DNA of 64,000 nt from assembly GCF_040869035.1 (NCBI RefSeq), contig NZ_CP162100.1, positions 1,364,001 through 1,428,000 of the forward strand, written 5' to 3'. Numbering within the stretch: position 1 is the stretch's first letter; each line of letters begins with the position of its first letter. Origin of the DNA: Vibrio sp. NTOU-M3 (GTDB taxonomy: Bacteria > Pseudomonadota > Gammaproteobacteria > Enterobacterales > Vibrionaceae). A program made the position numbers and the translations under genes. Under the pieces are notes generated by a model that was not told where the DNA came from, made no database searches, and saw nothing but the letters and a program-made list of their open reading frames with translations. Below are positions 8,444 to 18,583 of this stretch, piece by piece.

Positions 8444-9100
8444 GTGAAGACCGACAAGCAGACCTATGAGAGAGAAGATTTTTCCCACCAAGATTTAGAA
8501 GGCGTATGTTTTATTCAATGTCGTTTTTATTGCTGTGATTTTAGCCGAGCAAACTTACGAGATGCCCAATTTATCAACTGTTCTTTTGTCAACTCAGGAA
8601 GCATCGAGGGATGTCATTTTCAATATACCGATTTACGTGACGCGAGTTTCAAGGGATGTCAGTTGTCGATGGCGAACTTTTCCGGAGCGAATTGCTTCGG
8701 TATCGAGTTTAGAGAGTGTGACTTAAAAGGCGCAAGCTTTCTTAAAGCCCAGTTTGTGAATCAAATCAGCCATCACGCATATTTTTGTTCTGCTTATATT
8801 ACGTGTTGTAATCTGTCTTACACCAATTTTGAACGGCAGTGTATAGAAGGGTGTGAGCTATTTGAAAACCGTTGGATTGGGGCAAATTTACAAGGTGCCT
8901 CGTTTAAAAACTCAGATCTTAGCCGCAGTGTGTTTTCTTCAGATAGTTGGGGTGACTTTCACCTGCAAGGGTGTGACTTGAGTCATTCAGAGCTTGAAGG
9001 GTTGGACCCAAGGAAAATTGATTTAACCGGCGTAAAAATCTGTTCCTGGCAACAAGAGCAACTACTGGAACCTTTAGGGTTGATTGTATTGCCAGGATAA
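8444..9100 (+). CDS. qnr: Qnr-type pentapeptide repeat protein (QnrS/chromosomal Vibrio Qnr-like)
   Basis: A 218-residue right-handed beta-helix protein built of A(D/N)LXX-like pentapeptides. Qnr proteins mimic DNA, bind gyrase and topoisomerase IV, and protect them from quinolones. The start is GTG 8444: an AGGAGG site ends 5 nt before it and it gives exactly the 218-residue Qnr length; an earlier in-frame codon would add 23 non-pentapeptide residues. Segments closely recall QnrS: FSRANLRDAQFINCSF, IEGCHFQYTDLRDASFKGC, CDLKGASF, FCSAYITCCNLSYTNF, CELFENRWIGANLQGASF, ELEGLDPRKIDLTGVKI. No LexA box is seen upstream, as expected for QnrS-like rather than QnrB-like genes. No integron attC or mobile element flanks it, so it is a resident chromosomal copy. 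Confidence 0.93.
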   Translation: MKTDKQTYEREDFSHQDLEGVCFIQCRFYCCDFSRANLRDAQFINCSFVNSGSIEGCHFQYTDLRDASFKGCQLSMANFSGANCFGIEFRECDLKGASFLKAQFVNQISHHAYFCSAYITCCNLSYTNFERQCIEGCELFENRWIGANLQGASFKNSDLSRSVFSSDSWGDFHLQGCDLSHSELEGLDPRKIDLTGVKICSWQQEQLLEPLGLIVLPG

Positions 9101-9120
9101 AAAGTAACCATCGAGGTGTA

Positions 9121-9513
9121 TTAGACTATCTGATGTTGGATTTGCCTAATTATTGCTGTTAAACCAAGAGCTCGTGTCGGGGTAAGATGTTGCATCAATG
9201 CCAATTGTTCAAACCAGACATTGATGTCAAATTGTCTCGCTTCTTCAATTGTCTGATCGTTATACGCAATAACCACTAGCGCGAGTAGCCCTCTGACTAT
9301 GGCTGCATCACTATTTGCTGCTAGGCTGATGGTGTTTTCATTGACTTGAATGGATACCCACACCTCACTTTGGCATCCTTTAACCTTGTTGTCATTGATA
9401 CAAAGTGCTTCAGGTAATTGGCAATATCGTTCCCCTAACTCTATTAAATACAAGTAACGCTCTTCCCAGTTTTTACAGCGTTGAAAGTTTTTGACCAGTT
9501 TATCGGGCGTCAT
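9121..9513 (-). CDS. sufE: SufE, cysteine desulfuration sulfur acceptor
   Basis: 130 residues. SufE accepts persulfide from SufS and passes it to the SufBCD scaffold. The acceptor cysteine lies in the conserved loop GCQSEVWV (C47). Flanking family features include the N-terminal NWEERYLYLIELGERY and the C-terminal LTPTRALGLTAII. It is the last gene of the suf operon, separated from sufS by only a few bases. It converges on the qnr gene with 20 bp between stops and no obvious terminator. Confidence 0.95.
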   Translation of the reverse strand: MTPDKLVKNFQRCKNWEERYLYLIELGERYCQLPEALCINDNKVKGCQSEVWVSIQVNENTISLAANSDAAIVRGLLALVVIAYNDQTIEEARQFDINVWFEQLALMQHLTPTRALGLTAIIRQIQHQIV

Positions 9514-9516
9514 GGT

Positions 9517-10734
9517 TTATCCTAATAATTGCTTAATGTGTTTGAGCTTATCGGCCAGTAAGTCAACGTCTTGTTGAGTGGTGTAGAGTCCGAAAGAAGC
9601 ACGACACACCGCCGATGTCCCAAGTGCTCTCATTAATGGTTGAGAACAAAGATGGCCTGTTCGTATTGCAATGCCATAGCGATCAAGGAAACTGCCAACA
9701 TCAAATGGATGATGGTGACCAAGGTTAAAAGAAACCATCCCGGTCCGGTGCCTTGGGTTACCATAAATGACTAATGATTCCACCTTTGAAAGGGTGTCGA
9801 CGGCATAGTCAGTGATGGATTGATCATGAGATGAGATGGGTTCAAACCCTATGCCGTTGAGATAATGAATGGCCGCTTCTAGACCGAGGATGCCCGCAAT
9901 ATTGGGCGTGCCTGCCTCGAATCGCCAAGGCGCTTGTAGAAACGTGGTACCACCGGGCAATTGAACATCATCGATCATCGCACCGCCACCTTCCCATGGA
10001 GGCAGTGTATTTAGCCATTTGCCTCCGATATACAGAACTCCAACCCCAGTAGGGCCGTATAGCTTATGGCCAGAAAATGCGTAGAAATCACAGCCGATCT
10101 CCTGAACATCCACTTGTTGGTGGACGACGGCTTGCGCACCATCAATGAAGACAGCGATATCATGCTGGTGGGCTAACTCTGTTACGCTTTTTACGTCATT
10201 GATGCTTCCAAGAACGTTCGACACATGGGCCATAGTTAATAGTTTTGTTCGCGAGGTGAATAACGTTCGAAGCTGATCTAAGTCGAGTTCGCCATTGGTC
10301 GTCACAGGCCAAACTTTTATCTGGATGCTCAATTGGTTGGCGATGATCTGCCAAGGCACAATATTTGAGTGATGCTCCATTTCAGTGATGATGATTTCAT
10401 CACCGGGTTGGCATTGGCTAAATAGAAAGCTGTGGGCAATTAAATTTATGGCCTCAGTGGTGCCCTTCGTAAAAACCAAATTCTCAGTGGCTGGGGCATT
10501 GAGAAATGCAGCAATGACAGCTCGGCTGTGTTCCATCATTGTGGTGGCATTGGCACTAAGAGCATGTACTCCGCGATGAACATTGGCATATTCATATAGG
10601 TAGAAACGTTGCATCCGCTCTATTACTTGGTTTGGTGTCTGTGCGGTTGCGGCACTATCTAAATACACCAAGGGCAAGCCGTGCACTTCTTGACTTAGAG
10701 TTGGAAAATCACGTCGCCAGTTGTTTGGGCTCAT
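9517..10734 (-). CDS. sufS: SufS cysteine desulfurase
   Basis: A 405-residue group II PLP cysteine desulfurase that converts cysteine to alanine and carries the sulfur as persulfide to SufE. Seen in sequence: PLP-stacking H123 in MEHHSN, D198 in FIDGAQ, the Schiff-base lysine K224 in SGHKLYGP, the RFEAGTPNI loop, and the catalytic cysteine C363 in RTGHLCSQP. I prefer ATG 10734, which overlaps the sufD stop (TGATG) and follows GGAGG by four bases; a GTG one codon upstream is also possible. It belongs to the sufABCDSE transcript, so translation is probably coupled to sufD. Confidence 0.95.
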   Translation of the reverse strand: MSPNNWRRDFPTLSQEVHGLPLVYLDSAATAQTPNQVIERMQRFYLYEYANVHRGVHALSANATTMMEHSRAVIAAFLNAPATENLVFTKGTTEAINLIAHSFLFSQCQPGDEIIITEMEHHSNIVPWQIIANQLSIQIKVWPVTTNGELDLDQLRTLFTSRTKLLTMAHVSNVLGSINDVKSVTELAHQHDIAVFIDGAQAVVHQQVDVQEIGCDFYAFSGHKLYGPTGVGVLYIGGKWLNTLPPWEGGGAMIDDVQLPGGTTFLQAPWRFEAGTPNIAGILGLEAAIHYLNGIGFEPISSHDQSITDYAVDTLSKVESLVIYGNPRHRTGMVSFNLGHHHPFDVGSFLDRYGIAIRTGHLCSQPLMRALGTSAVCRASFGLYTTQQDVDLLADKLKHIKQLLG

Positions 10735-11990
10735 CACGCCTCCAATTTTTTATTTACAAGGTTGGAGAGATATTGCCTAACACCGACGTGAGAAATTTTT
10801 TCACACACGTCGATAGCAAATGCATGCGTGATGATTTTTTCAGCCTGCGCTTTATTAATTCCTCTGGCCTGTAAGTAGAAGATTTGCTGCGGATCGATTT
10901 GTCCTGTTGTCGCACCGTGGCTGCATTTAACGTCATCTGCATAGATTTCTAACTTTGGTCGACTGTTTATCCGCGCGCGATCACTTAGCAGTAAATTGTG
11001 GTTGTCCATTTGCCCATCGGTTTTAAGTGCATCGGGGCTGACGTAAATCATGCCGTCAAAAACACCGCACGCCTCATTTCTGGCAATGACTTTATGTAAT
11101 TGTTGGCTGCTGCAATGTGCAGCATGGTGGTGAAGGTAAGTGCGGCTGTCGAACTGGTCACCATTTGAGGGTAGGGCGAGGCTGTTCATTTGTATGTGGC
11201 TACCGGGTGCTGAAAGCAATGAGCTTGTATGGTGACGAATGAGTTTGCCACTCAACATAAATACATGGCTAGACGCCGTTGCATCACGGCCTACTCGAAT
11301 ATCATTATGTCCAAAGTGATGTTGTTCTTCGCCTTCTTCTATGAGTTTTACATGCTCAAAGTGTGCATTATTGCCGATGTCGCTGGTGAGGCGTGACAAT
11401 GTCACGCCGCATGCGTTCGGGTCAGAGATATGATGTTCAATGATTTGGCAGGAAGAGAGCTGGCCCAAAGTGAGATGGTGACGAACTGAACTTACTTCCC
11501 CGATACTGCCACTGTGGTAGTGCAGAATATGAATGGGTTTATCAAGTTGGACATTGTCAGGGATTGTGATAATTAACCCACCTTGCGCTGTCGCATTGGT
11601 TAAGGTCTGGAATATTTCAGCGCGAATGGCTTGTTCGTGAGCGAAAGCCAAATCATCAAAATGTTTCTCGACAGAGTGAACATCGACTTTGGGGATCCAG
11701 TCAGACAAACGGATACTAAGCTTACCGTTCACAATGACGAGTCGATAACCATCTTGCTGCCAATGTTTGGCGCACAATGCAGCAACATGTTCATCATGGA
11801 AGTATGTTTCTTTTGGTAACGTAAGCTTAAGCGCTTTAAAAGCATCAAGAGAGGTGTATGTCCAATCTTCCTCTTTATTTGTTGGAAAGCCGAAAGCCAG
11901 CGCTGCGTTCCAATGTGCTTTATGCCAGAGTGAATTTGGCACACAGGGAAGAAATTTATGCAGTTCGTTATTCACCGATAATCCAGCCAT
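10734..11990 (-). CDS. sufD: SufD, Fe-S scaffold subunit
   Basis: A 418-residue SufD of the SufBC2D scaffold complex. The start is ATG 11990 (MAGLSVNNEL), which lies inside the end of sufC and overlaps it by 23 bp in another frame; the open frame continues upstream but only in the shadow of sufC. The C-terminal beta-helix core shows the family features: KLEIYADDVKCSHGATTGQID with the conserved Cys-Ser-His cluster, and FYLQARGINKAQAEKII. SufD pairs with SufB and SufC and is needed for iron entry. The stop overlaps the sufS start. Confidence 0.94.
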   Translation of the reverse strand: MAGLSVNNELHKFLPCVPNSLWHKAHWNAALAFGFPTNKEEDWTYTSLDAFKALKLTLPKETYFHDEHVAALCAKHWQQDGYRLVIVNGKLSIRLSDWIPKVDVHSVEKHFDDLAFAHEQAIRAEIFQTLTNATAQGGLIITIPDNVQLDKPIHILHYHSGSIGEVSSVRHHLTLGQLSSCQIIEHHISDPNACGVTLSRLTSDIGNNAHFEHVKLIEEGEEQHHFGHNDIRVGRDATASSHVFMLSGKLIRHHTSSLLSAPGSHIQMNSLALPSNGDQFDSRTYLHHHAAHCSSQQLHKVIARNEACGVFDGMIYVSPDALKTDGQMDNHNLLLSDRARINSRPKLEIYADDVKCSHGATTGQIDPQQIFYLQARGINKAQAEKIITHAFAIDVCEKISHVGVRQYLSNLVNKKLEA

Positions 11991-12711
11991 AACCTTTTTC
12001 CTCAAGTTTTTTCGCCAGCGTGTGATCACCGGATTTGACGATTTTTCCATCAGCCATGACATGGACATAATCGGGTTTGATGTAATCAAGAATCCGTTGG
12101 TAGTGAGTGACAACAATAAAAGCTCGCTCATGATTGCGTAAGGCATTAACCCCATCTGACACGGCTTTTAGTGCGTCGATATCAAGTCCGGAGTCAGTTT
12201 CATCGAGTATGCAAAGGCTGGGTTCCAATAAAGCCATCTGTAAAATGTCATTCCGTTTTTTCTCTCCACCCGAAAACCCTTCATTAACAGAGCGTTCAAG
12301 CAGATCCTTCGGCATTTTTAGCCGGCTGACTTTTTCCTCCACCAAATCTTCAAATTCAAAACGATCAAGCTCAGGTAGCTGGCGGTATTCACGGATTGCG
12401 TTGACCGCCGTTTGCAAAAAAAGCTTGTTACTGACGCCGGGAATTTCAACAGGGTATTGAAATGCGAGGAAAACCCCTTCGCCAGCTCGCTCTGCGGGGT
12501 CAAGTTCAAGCAAGTTTTTATGATTAAAAGTGATTTCCCCCGACGTCGTTTCGTAATCTTCTTTGCCCGCAAGAGTGGATGAAAGTGTACTCTTACCGGA
12601 GCCATTTGGTCCCATGATGGCGTGTACTTCACCGGGACGTATGGCAAGGTCGATGCCTTTTAAAATAGCGTTGTCTTCTACTTGAACGTGTAAATTCTTA
12701 ATTTCTAACAT
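11968..12711 (-). CDS. sufC: SufC, ATPase of the SufBCD complex
   Basis: A 247-residue ABC-type ATPase that drives conformational change of the SufBD scaffold. Walker A is GPNGSGKST near residue 34, the signature is GFSGGEKKR near 144, and Walker B is LCILDETDSGLD near 165, followed by the H-loop VVTHYQR. There are no membrane segments, as expected for this soluble ABC protein. It starts six bases after sufB and its last 23 bases encode the beginning of sufD in another frame. Confidence 0.96.
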   Translation of the reverse strand: MLEIKNLHVQVEDNAILKGIDLAIRPGEVHAIMGPNGSGKSTLSSTLAGKEDYETTSGEITFNHKNLLELDPAERAGEGVFLAFQYPVEIPGVSNKLFLQTAVNAIREYRQLPELDRFEFEDLVEEKVSRLKMPKDLLERSVNEGFSGGEKKRNDILQMALLEPSLCILDETDSGLDIDALKAVSDGVNALRNHERAFIVVTHYQRILDYIKPDYVHVMADGKIVKSGDHTLAKKLEEKGYGWIIGE

Positions 12712-12717
12712 AACTGA

Positions 12718-14178
12718 TTAACCAACACTGTGTTCGAGACTGATAGAGAGAAGTTTTTGAGCATCAACGGCAAATTCGAGTGGAAGTTCTGAGAAAACAT
12801 CTTTACAAAATCCATTGACAATCATTGAGATAGCATCGTCTTCAGCGATCCCTCGTTGGACGCAATAAAAGAGCTGATCTTCACCAATACGAGAGGTTGT
12901 CGCTTCATGCTCAACTTGAGCACTTGGGTGACCGACTTCAACTGATGGGAAAGTGTGAGCACCACATTGAGCACCAATTAACATGGAATCGCATTGAGTG
13001 AAATTTCTCGCCCCGATGGCGGTAGGAAGTATCTTCACCAACCCACGATAACTATTTTCACTTTGCCCGGCAGAGATACCTTTAGAAATGATCGTAGATC
13101 GGGTGTTTTTACCAATATGGATCATTTTCGTCCCAGTATCGGCGCGCTGCTGTCCGTTTGTTAACGCAACGGAGAAAAACTCACCGATAGCATTGTCGCC
13201 TTTTAAAATAACGCTAGGGTATTTCCATGTGATGGCTGAACCCGTTTCTGACTGCGTCCAAGACATCTTGCTGTTGTCACCTTGGCAAAGTGCACGCTTG
13301 GTCACGAAGTTTAAAATGCCACCCTGACCGCCGTTTTCCCCGGAAAACCAATTCTGAACCGTTGAATACTTTACTTCTGCATCTTTGTGTATGATGACTT
13401 CCACAACGGCGGCGTGAAGTTGGTAACTGTCACGAACCGGTGCGGAACATCCTTCGATATAACTGACATAAGATCCTTCATCTGCAATCAAAATTGTTCG
13501 TTCGAACTGGCCTGTTTTGGCCTGATTGATACGAAAATAAGTTGATAATTCTCTCGGGCAGCGTACGCCAGGTGGGATATAGACGAAGGTGCCATCAGAG
13601 GCAACCGCCGCATTAAGCGCTGCAAAAAAATTATCTTCAGGTGGGACGACTGTACCTAAATATTGCCGTACCAGATCAGGATGTTCATGGATAGCATCAC
13701 TGAAGGAGCAAAAAATAATTCCATGTTGGCTTAGCTCATCACGATACGTTGTGGTGACGGAGACGGAATCAAAAATAGCATCAACGGCAACATTGTTTCC
13801 TTCACGCACGGGAACCCCTAGTTGATCAAAGGCATGTTCCACTTCTTCAGTCAGATAGCTGTTTGTCCCATCATCACTTGGCTTGTCATTACACGCCTCA
13901 CAACTTGGTGCTGAATAATAGCTGTAATCTTGGTAATCGAGTTCGGGGTAGTCGGCTTTTAACCAGCGTGGTTCGGTCATCGTCAACCATTGCTGGTAAG
14001 CTTGTAGCCTAAATTCCAACATCCAATCTGGCTCGTTACGTTTGGCTGAAATTGCTCGGATGACTGTTTCGTTAATGCCTTTTTCTAAGGTGTCAGACGC
14101 AACATCCGTATAGAAGCCTTCTTTGTATTTCTGAGAGAAAGTTTGCTCAAGTTCTGCGTACTGATTGGTATCACTCAT
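12718..14178 (-). CDS. sufB: SufB, Fe-S cluster scaffold
   Basis: A 486-residue scaffold protein that assembles the nascent Fe-S cluster with SufC and SufD. Family sequences are clear: [14 protein letters not shown] in the N-terminal region, [15 protein letters not shown] mid-protein, [12 protein letters not shown] with the conserved cysteine used in sulfur transfer, and the C-terminal [20 protein letters not shown] and [15 protein letters not shown] with the cluster-ligand region. Length matches gammaproteobacterial SufB (about 495). It follows sufA by four bases. Confidence 0.96.
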   Translation of the reverse strand: MSDTNQYAELEQTFSQKYKEGFYTDVASDTLEKGINETVIRAISAKRNEPDWMLEFRLQAYQQWLTMTEPRWLKADYPELDYQDYSYYSAPSCEACNDKPSDDGTNSYLTEEVEHAFDQLGVPVREGNNVAVDAIFDSVSVTTTYRDELSQHGIIFCSFSDAIHEHPDLVRQYLGTVVPPEDNFFAALNAAVASDGTFVYIPPGVRCPRELSTYFRINQAKTGQFERTILIADEGSYVSYIEGCSAPVRDSYQLHAAVVEVIIHKDAEVKYSTVQNWFSGENGGQGGILNFVTKRALCQGDNSKMSWTQSETGSAITWKYPSVILKGDNAIGEFFSVALTNGQQRADTGTKMIHIGKNTRSTIISKGISAGQSENSYRGLVKILPTAIGARNFTQCDSMLIGAQCGAHTFPSVEVGHPSAQVEHEATTSRIGEDQLFYCVQRGIAEDDAISMIVNGFCKDVFSELPLEFAVDAQKLLSISLEHSVG

Positions 14179-14181
14179 TCA

Positions 14182-14550
14182 TTAAACTCCGAAACTTTCG
14201 CCACACCCACACTCGTTTTTCACGTTTGGGTTGTGATAAACAAAGATTTCGTTTAAGCCATTGCGGACGTAATCGACATTGGTTCCATCGAGGAGTGGCA
14301 TTGAAGACACCGGGACAAATAAGGTGCCACCACAGGACTCGAACGCAAGGTCTCCTTCTTCAGGACCTTCTCGCTGCTCTAAGACATATGTGTAACCAGT
14401 ACAGCCTGAAATTTTGGTTGAGAGACGCAAGATCTGTCCATTTGATGAAAGGAATTGGATACGTTTTGCGGCAGAAATTGTCAGTGTAATACCACGCCAC
14501 TTTTCACTGTTTGGGGAGTACTCACCTATAGCATTGTGTTGATTTTCCAT
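14182..14550 (-). CDS. sufA: SufA, A-type Fe-S carrier
   Basis: A 122-residue A-type carrier that receives clusters from SufBCD and delivers them to apoproteins. Its three cysteine ligands are in the normal places: C50 in SGCTGY, and C114 and C116 in NECGCGESF. Being first in an order sufA-B-C-D-S-E makes it SufA rather than IscA. Its promoter region carries a Fur box and an IscR-type site (separate entries), so iron or cluster shortage should induce the operon. Confidence 0.94.
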   Translation of the reverse strand: MENQHNAIGEYSPNSEKWRGITLTISAAKRIQFLSSNGQILRLSTKISGCTGYTYVLEQREGPEEGDLAFESCGGTLFVPVSSMPLLDGTNVDYVRNGLNEIFVYHNPNVKNECGCGESFGV

Positions 14551-14581
14551 GAGCCGAAAATCCTCATAACCATCAAGTTAT

Positions 14582-14600
14582 GTTAATGATAATGATTATC
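14582..14600. promoter_or_regulatory. Fur box controlling sufA
   Basis: The 19 bases match the consensus GATAATGATAATCATTATC at 17 of 19 positions by my count. It lies about 32 bp upstream of the sufA ATG, in a position to block its promoter when iron is plentiful. Confidence 0.8.
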
Positions 14601-14613
14601 ACCTGGTATTCAA

Positions 14614-14630
14614 CCCTATTATAATTATGG
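14614..14630. promoter_or_regulatory. Candidate IscR type-2 site upstream of sufA
   Basis: The 17 bases fit the type-2 IscR core CC-x-YA-x7-TR-x-GG at every specified position, on either strand because it is palindromic. It sits about 64 bp upstream of the sufA start, where apo-IscR activates suf in E. coli. The consensus is from memory and a protein-binding test would decide. Confidence 0.6.
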
Positions 14631-14647
14631 CTAATCTGCGTTTGTAG

Positions 14648-14661
14648 CACTACATGTTGTG
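14648..14661. promoter_or_regulatory. NrdR box 1 upstream of nrdH
   Basis: CACTACATGTTGTG matches the NrdR core CACWATATATWGTG at 12 of 14 positions and is nearly palindromic. NrdR represses ribonucleotide reductase operons when dATP is high. Confidence 0.65.
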
Positions 14662-14678
14662 AAAATAGATCTTGTAAA

Positions 14679-14692
14679 TACTAAATATGCCA
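14679..14692. promoter_or_regulatory. Possible weak NrdR box 2
   Basis: TACTAAATATGCCA matches the core at only about 8 of 14 positions, but lies exactly 31 bp (three helical turns) from box 1, the spacing usual for paired NrdR boxes. Confidence 0.35.
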
Positions 14693-14695
14693 TGC

Positions 14696-14714
14696 AAGAA
14701 TGATAATGATTCGC
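14696..14714. promoter_or_regulatory. Fur box upstream of nrdH
   Basis: About 14 of 19 positions match the Fur consensus, with the core AATGATAATGATT intact and further Fur-like bases (AATGAGAATTG) just downstream. It lies about 40 bp before the nrdH ATG. Confidence 0.65.
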
Positions 14715-14752
14715 AAATGAGAATTGCGGTAATGTTTTAATAGGAGCGAAAA

Positions 14753-14971
14753 ATGGACGTTATCATTTACTCAAAACCGGCTTGTGTTCAGTGTGTTGCG
14801 ACGCAAAAAGCGATGACCGCAAAGAATATTCGGTACAAAAGCATCGATTTGACTCAAGACTCGCATGCACTAGAAAAGGTACAAGCTCTGGGTTATCGGG
14901 AAGTACCTGTAGTGGTAGTGGGTGAGCGTCATTGGTCTGGTTTTCGCCCGGATATGATCAACACGTTATGA
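14753..14971 (+). CDS. nrdH: NrdH, glutaredoxin-like electron donor
   Basis: A 72-residue redoxin with active-site CVQC (C11, C14), a glutaredoxin fold and thioredoxin-like chemistry. It reduces the class Ib ribonucleotide reductase NrdEF. The C-terminal WSGFRPDMIN is the NrdH signature. An AGGAG site lies a few bases before the ATG. It leads the nrdHIEF operon, and its stop overlaps the nrdI start (ATGA). Confidence 0.95.
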   Translation: MDVIIYSKPACVQCVATQKAMTAKNIRYKSIDLTQDSHALEKVQALGYREVPVVVVGERHWSGFRPDMINTL

Positions 14972-15369
14972 GACAGTTGGTTTACTTTTCCAGCCAGTCG
15001 GGTAACACGCAACGTTTTGTTGAAAAACTTGAGTTACCCGCTATCCGTTTGCCGATAGAACCCAATGATCCAACCCCTGACATTACTGCGCCATTTGTGC
15101 TTATTTGCCCAACGTACGCCGATGGTTATGGGCGAGGGGCTGTGCCTAAATCGGTGATCAAACTACTGAATCTGGAAAAAAATCGAAAGTTGTTACGAGG
15201 CGTTATTGCCTCTGGCAATCGTAATTTCGGAAAATTTTACGCGTACTCAGGCAATATTATCGCCAAAAAATGTCAGGTGCCGATCTTGTATCGTTTTGAA
15301 CTGGCGGGATGTGATAGTGATGTAACCCGAGTGCGCCATGGCTTGAGAAAACTTTGGTCAACCCTATGA
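14968..15369 (+). CDS. nrdI: NrdI flavodoxin-like protein
   Basis: A 133-residue FMN protein that generates the oxidant used to assemble the dimanganese-tyrosyl radical cofactor of NrdF. The start is ATG 14968, overlapping the nrdH stop; it gives [14 protein letters not shown], the FMN-phosphate loop at the N-terminus. The conserved [14 protein letters not shown] and [15 protein letters not shown] segments are present. Its stop overlaps the nrdE start, so translation is probably coupled. Confidence 0.94.
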   Translation: MRQLVYFSSQSGNTQRFVEKLELPAIRLPIEPNDPTPDITAPFVLICPTYADGYGRGAVPKSVIKLLNLEKNRKLLRGVIASGNRNFGKFYAYSGNIIAKKCQVPILYRFELAGCDSDVTRVRHGLRKLWSTL

Positions 15370-17492
15370 CAGAGACACACAATCAACTCGATTATCACGC
15401 ATTGAATGCAATGCTAAATTTGCTCGATGCACAAGGTAACGTCCAGTTTGATGCAGACCGCCAATCGGTTCGTCAATACTTCTTACAACACATCAATCAA
15501 AATACGGTTTTCTTTCACCATTTGCGAGAAAAGCTGACTTACTTAGTAGAGGAAAACTATTACGAAGCTGACGTGTTGGAACAATACCGTTGGGAATTCA
15601 AGCAAGCTATTTGGCAAAAAGCGTATGACTTTAAATTTCGTTTCCCGACCTTTATGGGGGCTTATAAATTTTTTGCTTCGTATGCGTTAAAAACTCGGGA
15701 TGGAAAACGTTATTTGGAGCGATTTGAAGATCGCGTCGTGATGACGGCTTTGCTTTTAGCAAGAGGTGACGAAGATAAAGCAATGCTGTTGATGGAGGAG
15801 ATGATCTCCGGACGTTTTCAACCAGCAACACCAACGTTTACGAATGCGGGAAAGAAAAGCCGTGGTGAACTTATTTCGTGTTTTCTATTACGTGTAGAAG
15901 ACAATATGGAAAGTATTGGCCGTGCTGTGAACTCGTCACTTCAACTTTCACGACGCGGCGGTGGCGTGGCATTAATGCTGACTAACTTGCGAGAGCACGG
16001 TGCGCCAATTAAAGGAATTGAAAACCAGTCCTCAGGAGTTATTCCTGTGATGAAGCTGTTAGAAGACAGCTTTTCTTATGCAAACCAGCTTGGGGCGAGG
16101 CAAGGGGCTGGGGCGGTATACTTGCATGCTCATCACCCCGATATACTTCGTTTTCTCGATACCAAGCGTGAAAATGCGGATGAAAAAATTCGCATTAAGA
16201 CACTTAGCCTTGGCATCGTAGTTCCTGATATTACGTTTGAACTGGCTAAGCAAAATAAGGACATGTATCTATTCTCACCGTATGACGTAGAAAGAGTTTA
16301 TGGTGTCCCATTTTCAGAAATTTCTGTTACGGATCGATATGCGGAGCTGGTGGATGACGCTCGGATCCACAAAACAAAAATAAATGCTCGTCAGTTTTTT
16401 CAAACCATTGCTGAAATCCAATTTGAGTCTGGTTATCCCTATCTCATGTTTGAAGATACGGTCAATCGAATGAATCCGATAAAAGGCCGAATTTCTATGT
16501 CGAACTTGTGCTCGGAGATCTTGCAAATTAACGAGGCATCTGAGTTTAACGATGACTTAAGCTTTAAGCATCTTGGTGCCGATATTTCATGCAATCTCGG
16601 TTCATTGAATATTGCTAAAGTGATGGATGGGAAAAATGTCGCTAAGTCGGTTACGAGTGCCATCTACGCGTTAAATGCGGTATCTGAAATGAGTGCCATT
16701 GATAGTGTTCCTTCGGTGCGGCGAGGGAACGATGAAAGCCACGCTGTTGGACTTGGCCAAATGAACTTGCATGGTTTTCTTGCCCGTGAACAGATCCATT
16801 ATGGCAGTGATGAGGCGCTTGATTTTACCAATGTGTATTTTGCAACCGTGCTTTATCACTGTTTAAGTGCTTCAAATCAGCTGGCCATAGAGCGAGCGCA
16901 AACCTTTATCGGATTTGAAGCATCGAAATATGCGACAGGGGAGTTTTTCCAACGCTATATCGATAATGTGATTGTTGCGAAAACACCAAAGGTACAAATG
17001 CTGTTAGAACAATTTCAGTTTTCTATCCCAAGCCAAACCCAATGGGCAGAATTGCAAGCGTCCGTCATGCAGTACGGATTATATAACCGAAACTTACAAG
17101 CCATTCCGCCGACGGGGTCGATCAGTTACATCAACAATGCCACGTCTTCCATTCATCCGATTACTTCAAAAATAGAGATCCGAAAAGAAGGCCAAATTGG
17201 ACGCGTGTACTATCCCGCACCTTACATGACGAATGAAAACATGGCGTATTACCGTGATGCTTATGAAATTGGTCCTGAAGCGATTATTGACACCTATGCG
17301 GTGGCGACGCAACACGTGGATCAAGGGTTATCCCTGACATTGTTTTTCTCAGATACCGCCACCACTCGTGATATTAACAAGGCGCAGATTTACGCATGGA
17401 AGAAGGGTATTAAAACCATTTATTACATTCGATTACGCCAAAAAGCCTTGGAAGGTACACAAGTTGAAGGCTGTGTTTCCTGCAGCTTATAA
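15366..17492 (+). CDS. nrdE: NrdE, class Ib ribonucleotide reductase alpha subunit
   Basis: 708 residues from ATG 15366 (MTETHNQ), which overlaps the nrdI stop; an upstream TTG is not needed. NrdE reduces ribonucleoside diphosphates. Seen: the N-terminal [31 protein letters not shown], the catalytic cysteine in MSNLCSEI with the SCNLGSLNI segment, MNLHGFLA, the [18 protein letters not shown] loop, and the C-terminal redox tail ending GCVSCSL. It lacks the N-terminal ATP cone of NrdA, typical of class Ib. Confidence 0.96.
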   Translation: MTETHNQLDYHALNAMLNLLDAQGNVQFDADRQSVRQYFLQHINQNTVFFHHLREKLTYLVEENYYEADVLEQYRWEFKQAIWQKAYDFKFRFPTFMGAYKFFASYALKTRDGKRYLERFEDRVVMTALLLARGDEDKAMLLMEEMISGRFQPATPTFTNAGKKSRGELISCFLLRVEDNMESIGRAVNSSLQLSRRGGGVALMLTNLREHGAPIKGIENQSSGVIPVMKLLEDSFSYANQLGARQGAGAVYLHAHHPDILRFLDTKRENADEKIRIKTLSLGIVVPDITFELAKQNKDMYLFSPYDVERVYGVPFSEISVTDRYAELVDDARIHKTKINARQFFQTIAEIQFESGYPYLMFEDTVNRMNPIKGRISMSNLCSEILQINEASEFNDDLSFKHLGADISCNLGSLNIAKVMDGKNVAKSVTSAIYALNAVSEMSAIDSVPSVRRGNDESHAVGLGQMNLHGFLAREQIHYGSDEALDFTNVYFATVLYHCLSASNQLAIERAQTFIGFEASKYATGEFFQRYIDNVIVAKTPKVQMLLEQFQFSIPSQTQWAELQASVMQYGLYNRNLQAIPPTGSISYINNATSSIHPITSKIEIRKEGQIGRVYYPAPYMTNENMAYYRDAYEIGPEAIIDTYAVATQHVDQGLSLTLFFSDTATTRDINKAQIYAWKKGIKTIYYIRLRQKALEGTQVEGCVSCSL

Positions 17493-18476
<984 letters not shown>

Positions 18477-18583
18477 AGTCGCGACGGAAAAAACTGCCAC
18501 AATGAGAGAAAGCATATAGATTTTCTGTTCTATCACAGGGTAGTCTACAGTGTATTCAGCTTGGGTATAAATAAGGAATAATA

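Noticed and set aside
11991..12155. Longer SufD start inside sufC
   Set aside because: This stretch is simply another frame of sufC; SufD family N-terminus begins at MAGLSV.
12134..12460. Plus-strand 108-codon frame within sufC
   Set aside because: Antisense of sufC, without its own ribosome site.
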